A program made the translations under genes and the position numbers. A model generated the notes under the pieces. The model searched no databases. It had not been told where the DNA came from and worked only from the letters and a program-made list of their open reading frames with translations. Below are positions 55,815 to 64,000 of a stretch of DNA of 64,000 bases, piece by piece; position 1 is the first letter of the stretch, and every line of letters begins with the position of its first letter. The DNA comes from CAVSKL01 sp963728475 [NCBI: Candidatus Eiseniibacteriota bacterium]. GTDB taxonomy: Bacteria; Eisenbacteria; RBG-16-71-46; JABDJR01. Location: NCBI GenBank assembly GCA_963728475.1, contig CAVSKL010000001.1, forward strand, positions 496,001 to 560,000. The letters run 5' to 3'.

Positions 55815-56364
55815 GCCGCCCCCAGGTGTTGGGCAGGGTCGGCGTGTTGCAGACCCCGGGGTCGGAACTCGTCCGGGTGCCGGTCTCGGTGATGTTGAAG
55901 CAGGAGTCCTCGGCGCCGAAGCAGTCCCCCGAGTAGGTGATGTTAAAGGTGCCGGTGCTGGTGAAGCTGTTCCCGGTCACGCTCCCGCTCACGTCGTAGC
56001 TGAAGGTGGCGGTGCATCCCGCGATCACGTCCTGGGTGCCGCTACAGGTGACGTGGAAGCTCGTCGCGTCCACCTGGACGTTGCAGGAGACGGTGGAGTC
56101 GCCCGGCGCAATGCTCTGGTCCACGCACAGGGTGTCGACCAGGGTGGCGTCGTAGAAGGTGGCGCCGGAGGTGCAGTCGGTTTCCACGGTGTGGATGGAC
56201 CACACCCCGACCCACGCCGACGGCAGGTTGGTGTCGGCCGCGGTCAGGATCTGATTCAGCGTGGGCGGGTGAGGGGGAGTGATGGCGGCGGCGGAACCCG
56301 CGCACGCGGCCGCGGCCGCCAGGAGCGCGGTGACGCTCAGGGAACGGATTAAGAAGGATCGCAT
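55795..56364 (-). CDS. secreted Cys-rich protein with C-terminal TWGRLKAMYR tail
   Basis: 189 residues, GGAGGG upstream of ATG 56364. Signal peptide 1-27 (ACAGSAAA). The mature part is rich in Thr, Ser, Asp and Cys (eight or more cysteines), predicted beta-sheet, no recognised family. It ends CNTPTLPNTWGRLKAMYR, the third case of the shared tail in this window. Strong terminator downstream. Its stop overlaps the sortase 3' end by 20 bases (convergent). Confidence 0.75.
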   Translation of the reverse strand: MRSFLIRSLSVTALLAAAAACAGSAAAITPPHPPTLNQILTAADTNLPSAWVGVWSIHTVETDCTSGATFYDATLVDTLCVDQSIAPGDSTVSCNVQVDATSFHVTCSGTQDVIAGCTATFSYDVSGSVTGNSFTSTGTFNITYSGDCFGAEDSCFNITETGTRTSSDPGVCNTPTLPNTWGRLKAMYR

Positions 56365-56511
56365 TTCGTGCCCTCCGGCCTATGAGCCGAGTGTTCAGCG
56401 GAAGAAGGATCTCTCCGTCGGAAGCGGACGATTCGGGTCGGTTTTCGGGATGGAATCCGGCCAGGAGCCATTAAAGTAGCACCCGAGGCGATTCCAGTTC
56501 ACCCGGAAAGA

Positions 56512-57657
56512 CTATTCGTCCCGGACCTTGAGCCCGATCCCCCGGGCCTGGAGTTCGCGGATGAACTTCACCGGGTCGATGCAGCGCTCCTGGGGCAGCG
56601 CCCCCTTCTCCGTCACCTCGCCCCGGGCCAGCATGAGAAGCACCACCGTGGCCGGAAACGCGGTGGTCCGCATCATCGCGGTCAGCCCGTGCTCCGGGTC
56701 CGGCCGCTCGATCATCTCGTAGGTCCGCTTCACCCGCTTTCCTTTGCGGGTTCCGACCGCGGTGATCCGCATCAGGGTCACGTCGGGTTCACCCCGGTCG
56801 AGCACCGGCCCCGCCGCCGCCGCGAACACCTCGCGCGGCGCCACCCGCACCCCTCCCGCCTCTACCGGCTCCGACGAGAGCAGCCCCAGGTCCATCATCG
56901 CCCGGAACACCCGGCCGTGGCCCGGGTAGCGGATCGTCTTGTAGTTGAGCCGGCCCACCCGCCCGGCGTAGGTGAGGGGGAGGGTCGAGGTCCCGCCGGA
57001 GGTGGTGAACGCCTCCAGGGTGCCGAACGGCGCCGGGAACTCCAGGCTCTCCAGGTCGTGAAGCGAGGGCACCATCCGGATCTCCCCATTCTCCAGCACC
57101 ACCGCGTCCTCGACGTACTCGTTGATGAGCCCCTGGATGTTGAAGAGGAGCGAATAGTCCAGGATTCCCCCCCGCCGCTGGGGGATCCCCCCGACCCGGA
57201 TCTCCACGCTCTCGGTCTCGTCGAACGAGTTCACCGCGTGGGCGGTGAGCACCGCCACCATTCCCGGGGCCAGCCCGCAGTCGGGCACCACCGTGACCCC
57301 GGCGGCGCGGGCCTCGGCGTCCAGGGCCAGTTCCGCGTCCACCACGGCGTTGTTCCCGCCCAGGTCGCAAAACGAGCATCCGGCCCGGATCGCCGCCCGG
57401 GCCAATCCCTCGTTGAACCGGTAGGGCACCGCGCTCAGGGCCGCCGCGGCGCCCCGCATCACCTTCTCGGCCGCATTCCCGTCCGAGGCCTCCAGCGCCG
57501 CCGGCCGGACCCGCGGATCCCCCCACCGGCGGGCCAGCGCCTCCGCGCGCTTCTGGTCGGAGTCGGCCACCGTGATCTCGGTCACGTCCTTCCGGGTCGT
57601 GAGATCGAAACAGGCGGCCTGCGCCTGCAGACCCGCCCCCAACAAGACCACCCGCAT
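56512..57657 (-). CDS. saccharopine dehydrogenase-like oxidoreductase (lysine 6-dehydrogenase type)
   Basis: 381 residues. N-terminal Rossmann motif VVLLGAGLQAQAACFDL, then VADSDQKRAEAL, ALSAVPYRFNEGLARAAIRAGCSFCDLGG and VVPDCGLAPGM, matching the saccharopine dehydrogenase / lysine 6-dehydrogenase family. The C-terminal half binds the substrate (GGIPQRRGGILDYSLLFNIQGLINEY). Reaction on a lysine-derived amino acid is probable, the exact substrate not. Convergent with nothing; divergent from tilS with 206 bases between. Confidence 0.85.
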   Translation of the reverse strand: MRVVLLGAGLQAQAACFDLTTRKDVTEITVADSDQKRAEALARRWGDPRVRPAALEASDGNAAEKVMRGAAAALSAVPYRFNEGLARAAIRAGCSFCDLGGNNAVVDAELALDAEARAAGVTVVPDCGLAPGMVAVLTAHAVNSFDETESVEIRVGGIPQRRGGILDYSLLFNIQGLINEYVEDAVVLENGEIRMVPSLHDLESLEFPAPFGTLEAFTTSGGTSTLPLTYAGRVGRLNYKTIRYPGHGRVFRAMMDLGLLSSEPVEAGGVRVAPREVFAAAAGPVLDRGEPDVTLMRITAVGTRKGKRVKRTYEMIERPDPEHGLTAMMRTTAFPATVVLLMLARGEVTEKGALPQERCIDPVKFIRELQARGIGLKVRDE

Positions 57658-57863
57658 GACGTCTCCTTCCCGGCCGCCGGGATTCCGCGCCCGGGAGGGC
57701 CGGACCGCGGGCGGCCCCGTCCGTCCCCGCGCCCGGGCGTGCCGGACCGGCGGGGGAATGCGAAATTCCAGGAACTGGAACCTTACAATGAGGCTCCCAA
57801 GGCTGTCTTTACGGGTTAAGCTGATCGCGTCGGGACTCCTCTACCCGAACCAGGAAGGGAGCC

Positions 57864-59300
57864 ATGCTCGAACAACGAGCCCTGGATTTCTTCTCCCGAA
57901 CTTGCCCCACCGAGACCGGCGACACCCTGCTGGTGGCGGTCTCCGGCGGCCCCGATTCGGTGGCGCTCCTCCACGTGCTCCTCCAGGTCCGCGACAGCCT
58001 GGGAGTGGATCTGGCGGTGGCGCACCTGGATCACGGCATCCGGGGGGAAGAGGCCGTCGAGGACGCGCGCTTCGTCTCGGAGTTGGCCGCGGAGCTGGGG
58101 CTCACCCTGCACCGGCGGCGGGTCGACGTGCCCGGGATCCGCACCCGCGAGGGGGGATCGCTGGAGGCGGTGGCCCGGCGCGAACGCTACCGGTTCCTGG
58201 AGGATGCGCGGGCGGTGGCGGCGGCGCGCTGGGTGGTCACCGGCCACACCGCCGACGATCAGGTGGAGACGTTTCTCGCCAACATGATCCGGGGAGCGGG
58301 CCCCCGAGGCCTCGGCGGGATGCTCCCGGTGGGCCCGGGAGCGGTTTGCCGCCCCCTCCTCGCCACCTGGCGGGAGGAGGTCCTGGCCTACCTGGAAGAG
58401 CACGACGTCCCCTACCGGGTGGATCCCAGCAACGCCGACCTGTCCTTGACCCGGAATCGGATCCGCCAGGAGCTGGTACCGGTGATGAGGCGCGCGTTCG
58501 GCCCCGCGGTGACCTCGGTGCTGGCCCGGGAATCGCAGCTCATGAACGAGCTGGACGAGTTCCTGAGCCTGGAAGGGGAACGGATCCTCAAGGCGGCCTC
58601 GGAGGAGGGGCCTCCGAACTCCCTGGAGATCCGGCTCGACATCGCCAGGCTGGCCGAACACCACCGGGTCCTGGCCCGGACGGTGATCCGGACCGCGGTC
58701 GAGGACCTGGTCGGAAGTCTGGAGGAGCTGAGTCTGGCCCACGTGGACGCGGTGCTGGATCTGGCCGACCACGATCGGGGCGAGGCCTCGGTGCATCTCC
58801 CCCGAGGACTGGACGCCCGCCGGGAGTACGGAACCCTGGTCCTGAGCCTGGCCGACGCGTCCGCCCCCGAATATTCGGCTCCCGAGCCCTCGGCGCCCCT
58901 CGATCTGGAACGGGGCGGGGAGCTCCGGTGGGGGCCGGTGATGTTGACCTGGCGTCCCTCCCCGGAGGCGGAGGCCGGCCCCCTCCGCTGGGCGGAAGCC
59001 CCCGAACGGGATTGTTTCGACGCCGGCGCCCTGGAGCGGCCGGTGTACCTGAGGGGGGTCCGCCCCGGCGACCGGCTGGAGCCCCTGGGGATGGCCGGCA
59101 GCCAGAAATTGAGCGACCTCCTGATCAACCGGAAAGTGCCCCGGCGGCTCAGGACTCGGGTGGCTCTTCTGTGCGACAATGGAGGCCCCGAGGGCGGGGA
59201 GAGGATTCTCTGGGTGGTGGGGCAACGCCGGTCCCGGCATGCGCCGGTCCGGCCGGATACTTCTCAAGTCGTGTATCTGGAAGCCGAAACGGCGGTCTGA
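57864..59300 (+). CDS. tilS: tRNA(Ile)-lysidine synthetase
   Basis: 478 residues. PP-loop SGGPDS at 27-32, HLDHGIRGEEAVEDARFV, TGHTADDQVETFLANMIRGAG, NADLSLTRNRIRQELVPVM. The C-terminal domain (GVRPGDRLEPLGMAGSQKLSDLLINRKVPRRLR) is the usual TilS_C. It converts C34 of tRNA-Ile2 (CAU) to lysidine, allowing AUA reading. A CAU tRNA gene is at 36514. First gene of a rightward run tilS-ftsH-folP-cdaA, a widespread gene order. Confidence 0.95.
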   Translation: MLEQRALDFFSRTCPTETGDTLLVAVSGGPDSVALLHVLLQVRDSLGVDLAVAHLDHGIRGEEAVEDARFVSELAAELGLTLHRRRVDVPGIRTREGGSLEAVARRERYRFLEDARAVAAARWVVTGHTADDQVETFLANMIRGAGPRGLGGMLPVGPGAVCRPLLATWREEVLAYLEEHDVPYRVDPSNADLSLTRNRIRQELVPVMRRAFGPAVTSVLARESQLMNELDEFLSLEGERILKAASEEGPPNSLEIRLDIARLAEHHRVLARTVIRTAVEDLVGSLEELSLAHVDAVLDLADHDRGEASVHLPRGLDARREYGTLVLSLADASAPEYSAPEPSAPLDLERGGELRWGPVMLTWRPSPEAEAGPLRWAEAPERDCFDAGALERPVYLRGVRPGDRLEPLGMAGSQKLSDLLINRKVPRRLRTRVALLCDNGGPEGGERILWVVGQRRSRHAPVRPDTSQVVYLEAETAV

Positions 59301-59384
59301 CCGTGGGAAGCCCCTCCCCACGTCCGGCCCGGAGCCGGACCGGGCGCCCGGCCCCGGCCGCTCTTTCGAAAGGAACGATCTCGG

Positions 59385-61478
<2,094 letters not shown>

Positions 61479-61501
61479 GCCCGCCGGCACCGGCCCGGAC
61501 A

Positions 61502-62362
61502 ATGACGGACACCCAGGCCCCGTCCCCCCCGCTCTGGCGGTTCCGGGACGGGGCCCTGGCTTTGGACCGTTCCCGCATCCTGGGGATCGTGAACGTCACC
61601 CCCGACTCCTTCTCGGACGGCGGGCTGGCCCTGTCCCCCCGCGATGCCCTCCGCCGGGCCGAGACCCTGGTTCGGGAGGGAGCGGACATGCTGGACGTGG
61701 GGGGCGAGAGCACGCGCCCCGGGGCGGAACCGGTGCCGCTGGAGGAGGAGCTTCGCCGGGTGATTCCGGTGGTCCGGGAAGCGGCGCGGCTGGGGGTTCC
61801 GGTCTCGGTCGACACCCGCAAGAGCGCGGTGGCCCGGGCGGCCCTGGCCGCGGGGGCCTCGGTGGTGAACGACGTGTCCGCGCTCGCCGATCCCGGGATG
61901 GCGGCGGCGGCGGCGGAAGCGAAGGCGGGGTTGGTTCTCATGCACATGCGCGGCGCCCCCCGCACCATGCAGGACGACCCCCGCTACGACGACGTGGTGG
62001 AGGAGGTCCGCGAGTTCCTCGCCGCCCGGCGCGCCCTCGCCGAGGCCTCGGGGACGGCGCGGGAGCGGATCGTGCTCGACCCCGGGATCGGCTTCGGCAA
62101 GCGGCTCGAGCACAACCTGATGCTCCTCGGCCGCCTGGACCGGATCGCGGGCCTGGGGTCGCCGGTCCTGGTGGGGGCGTCCCGGAAGCGGTTCGTGGGC
62201 GCGCTCACCGGGGAGGAGCGGCCGGAGCGGCGGGCGGCCGGGAGCGTGGCCGCGGCGGTGGCCGCCCGCATGGGGGGGGCGGCGCTCTTCCGGGTTCACG
62301 ACGTGGCCGCCACCCGGCAGGCGCTGGCGGTGGCCGACGCGATCCTGGATCACCGCTCCTGA
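61502..62362 (+). CDS. folP: dihydropteroate synthase
   Basis: 286 residues. GIVNVTPDSFSDGG, DMLDVGGESTRPGAEPV, VSVDTRKSAVARAAL, VVNDVSALADP, LMHMRGAPRTMQ, VLDPGIGFGKRLEHNL, LVGASRKRFVGAL: the full set of DHPS motifs. Condenses p-aminobenzoate with dihydropterin pyrophosphate in folate synthesis. 23 bases after ftsH. Confidence 0.97.
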   Translation: MTDTQAPSPPLWRFRDGALALDRSRILGIVNVTPDSFSDGGLALSPRDALRRAETLVREGADMLDVGGESTRPGAEPVPLEEELRRVIPVVREAARLGVPVSVDTRKSAVARAALAAGASVVNDVSALADPGMAAAAAEAKAGLVLMHMRGAPRTMQDDPRYDDVVEEVREFLAARRALAEASGTARERIVLDPGIGFGKRLEHNLMLLGRLDRIAGLGSPVLVGASRKRFVGALTGEERPERRAAGSVAAAVAARMGGAALFRVHDVAATRQALAVADAILDHRS

Positions 62363-62566
62363 CCCGGCGGGCGCCGGATCGAGCCGGTCGCGGGCGGACG
62401 GGTCCCGGCGCCGGCGGTGACGGCCGCGGGATGCGGAGCGAGCCGCGGCGCGGTTTTTTCGACGCGAATCGACGGTTACCGGCAGCTACCCCTCGCGCTG
62501 GGGGCGGCCGGAGTGCGACAATCACCGTGAATAGGCACAATCCCTCCCTCCCGCGCGATCGAGAAC

Positions 62567-63379
62567 ATGCTGGACTTCCTGGGACATCATTGGCGTGACC
62601 TTCTGGATGTCCTCATATTGTCCGGCCTCTTCTACTATCTCTTCCGCTTCATCCGCGGCACGCGCGCCGCGCAGATGTTCGTGGGCCTGGTCATCATCCT
62701 GCTCGTGTCGCTGCTGGCGAGCGTGCTCCAGCTCGAGGGCCTGACCTGGCTCATCTCCAGCCTCAAGACGGTGTGGGTGCTCGCGTTCCTGATCCTCTTC
62801 CAGCCCGAGCTTCGCAAGGCGCTGACCTCTCTCGGCGGGGGGAAGATCTTCCGGTCGTTCACCCGCGCCCAGGACTCCTCGGTGCTGGGGGAGCTGGTGC
62901 GGGCGGCGGAGAGCATGGCCGAGAAGGGGCTGGGCGCGCTGATCGTGATCGAGCGCAACGTGGGCCTCAAGAACATCGTGGAGACCGGTACCCTGCTCGA
63001 GGCCCGCGTGTCGGCGGAACTCCTGGTCACCGTGTTCACCCCCCCCTCGCCTCTTCACGACGGGGCGGTGGTGATCGCCGGCACCCAGGTCCTGGCCGCG
63101 GGTTGCATCCTGCCCTTGAGCCTGAACCCGCGGCTGGCCTACGCGCTGGGAACCCGCCACCGCGCCGCGCTGGGCATCTCCGAGGAGAGCGACGCCATCG
63201 TGGTGGTGGTGAGCGAGGAGACCTCGCAGGTGTCGATCGCCGAAGGGGGACGCCTCATCCCCAACCTGGATGCGGGGACGCTTCGCAGCACCCTCGCCAC
63301 CCTCTTCAACACCCGCCCCCAGCCCGAGGCCGAAACCGGGGCGGAGGCCCACGCCGGCGAGGCCGCCGCCCGTCCCTGA
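62567..63379 (+). CDS. cdaA: diadenylate cyclase CdaA-type
   Basis: 270 residues. Three N-terminal membrane helices (LLDVLILSGLFYYLFRFI; MFVGLVIILLVSLLASVL; LKTVWVLAFLILF), then a DAC domain with LHDGAVVIAG (DGA, ~Asp165), GTRHRAALG (RHR) and ISEESDAIVVVVSEET. Makes cyclic di-AMP, usually tied to potassium and cell-wall control. No ybbR-like partner follows before the next opposite-strand gene. The last 25 residues are Pro/Glu/Ala-rich. 204 bases after folP, without a gene between. Confidence 0.95.
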   Translation: MLDFLGHHWRDLLDVLILSGLFYYLFRFIRGTRAAQMFVGLVIILLVSLLASVLQLEGLTWLISSLKTVWVLAFLILFQPELRKALTSLGGGKIFRSFTRAQDSSVLGELVRAAESMAEKGLGALIVIERNVGLKNIVETGTLLEARVSAELLVTVFTPPSPLHDGAVVIAGTQVLAAGCILPLSLNPRLAYALGTRHRAALGISEESDAIVVVVSEETSQVSIAEGGRLIPNLDAGTLRSTLATLFNTRPQPEAETGAEAHAGEAAARP

Positions 63380-63411
63380 CCGGGAGGACGGCGGCCCGAG
63401 CGCCCTCGGAC

Positions 63412-64000
63412 CTACTCCGCCAGCCGCTTGGCCAGCCGGCGGAGCAGGTCCGCCCCGTCCCCTTCCCACGACGCCCCGTGCATGCAGGCCAGGGTCCGGG
63501 GTTCGGCCGCCGCCAACTTCTCCGCGAGCGCCGCCGCCCGGCTGGTGTGGGAGTAGTAGTCCAGCGCCCCCCGCATCGCCTCGCTGGTCTCCACGATGTC
63601 CCCGGTGGTGAGCGGTTCGTGCTCGTGCCCCCCCTGGGTGAAGAGATCGCCGCAGAAGAGGGTCCGGGTGGTGGCGTCGAAGAGGTGCCCGCATTCCCAG
63701 GCGTGGGGGAAGTGGGGGGCGTCGAACCAGCGGACGGTGCGCTTGCCGAGCGAAAGCTCCTCCCCGTCGGCCAGGGCCCGGGCCGGACGGATCGCGACGT
63801 CGTCCACGCTCACCATCTTGGCGATCTTGCTGCAGAGGGGCTCGGCGGGGGGGGCGACCTGGAGGAAGTCGTTCAGCGCCCCGCACTCGTCGGCCTCGTA
63901 GTGCGAGAAGGCCACGTACCGGAGGCGCTCTACCGGCATGACCGAGGCCACCGCGTCCTTCACCAGCGGGAACAGCTTCCGGGGCCCGGAGTGGTAGAGG
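63412..64000 (-). CDS. metallo-beta-lactamase-fold protein of the diiron flavoprotein (ODP/FprA) type, 5' partial
   Basis: The frame is open to the right edge (upstream residues LYHSGPRKLFPLVKD), so the N-terminal part is outside. Ligand pattern: SHYEADECG (His-x-Glu-x-Asp, the diiron version), APHFPHAWE (His), FCGDLF (Asp) and CMHGASW (His). This pattern matches the oxygen-sensing or NO/O2-reducing MBL domains related to FprA. There is no flavodoxin domain after it; the protein ends at 63412. Function is probably a redox sensor or reductase. Confidence 0.75.
   Translation of the reverse strand, partial: LYHSGPRKLFPLVKDAVASVMPVERLRYVAFSHYEADECGALNDFLQVAPPAEPLCSKIAKMVSVDDVAIRPARALADGEELSLGKRTVRWFDAPHFPHAWECGHLFDATTRTLFCGDLFTQGGHEHEPLTTGDIVETSEAMRGALDYYSHTSRAAALAEKLAAAEPRTLACMHGASWEGDGADLLRRLAKRLAE

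Overview
The window is high-GC bacterial DNA (roughly two-thirds G+C or more outside the accessory block) from a diderm. It encodes a FadL-type barrel, several small outer-membrane barrels and lipoproteins with clear lipoboxes. Three large secreted proteins end in a FlgD/type IX-like Ig domain (motif NPF-x-G-x-T ... VYDLAGRxV). That combination, and the codon bias, fit the FCB superphylum; a Candidatus Eisenbacteria-like lineage is my best guess, inferred from style and not proven.

Layout. 1-13.3 kb: a partial YprB-like nuclease, a PLP trans-sulfuration enzyme, a nine-IPT-repeat secreted protein, a secreted GATase-like protein, and a lipid-use cluster (SGNH esterase lipoprotein, FadL barrel, long-chain acyl-CoA ligase). 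13.5-16.4 kb: a CheY-like receiver, a receiver-GGDEF protein and tsaD. 16.5-19.6 kb: an unknown helical protein, a small barrel and a serine beta-lactamase-fold hydrolase. 19.6-27.4 kb: a complete F-type ATP synthase operon atpZ-I-B-E-F-H-A-G-D-C on the minus strand, proton-type by its c-subunit residues. 27.5-36.5 kb: a DUF3078-like protein, an Asp-box propeller lipoprotein, an HD-GYP protein, an unknown protein, a dienelactone hydrolase, guaB, and a barrel gene divergent from a tRNA-CAU gene.

36.6-48.9 kb is an accessory block beside the tRNA 3' end. An integrase remnant is cut by an IS66 transposase remnant. That is cut by a recombinase-in-trio (RIT) element, whose third recombinase is cut by a complete IS21-family element. 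Then come a small AT-richer membrane gene, an ISL3-family element with a perfect 8-bp target duplication, a second integrase remnant, a stress-type cargo (tiny membrane protein, CsbD, PRC-barrel) and IS3 debris. Host-like DNA resumes near 49.0 kb.

49.0-64 kb: a small HTH protein, two tandem secreted propeller-like proteins with FlgD-like tails, a class D-like sortase with its own LPRTA substrate, a secreted protein, a saccharopine-dehydrogenase-like enzyme, the housekeeping run tilS-ftsH-folP-cdaA, and a partial metallo-beta-lactamase-fold gene.

Three otherwise unrelated small secreted proteins (ends at 1535, 6596 and 55795) share a C-terminal tail, Cys-x(8-10)-T-[WF]-G-x-[IL]-K-x-[ML]-Y. 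With the FlgD-like tails and the sortase substrate, the window shows three apparently different C-terminal addressing schemes. No CRISPR array, rRNA or restriction/defence locus was seen.
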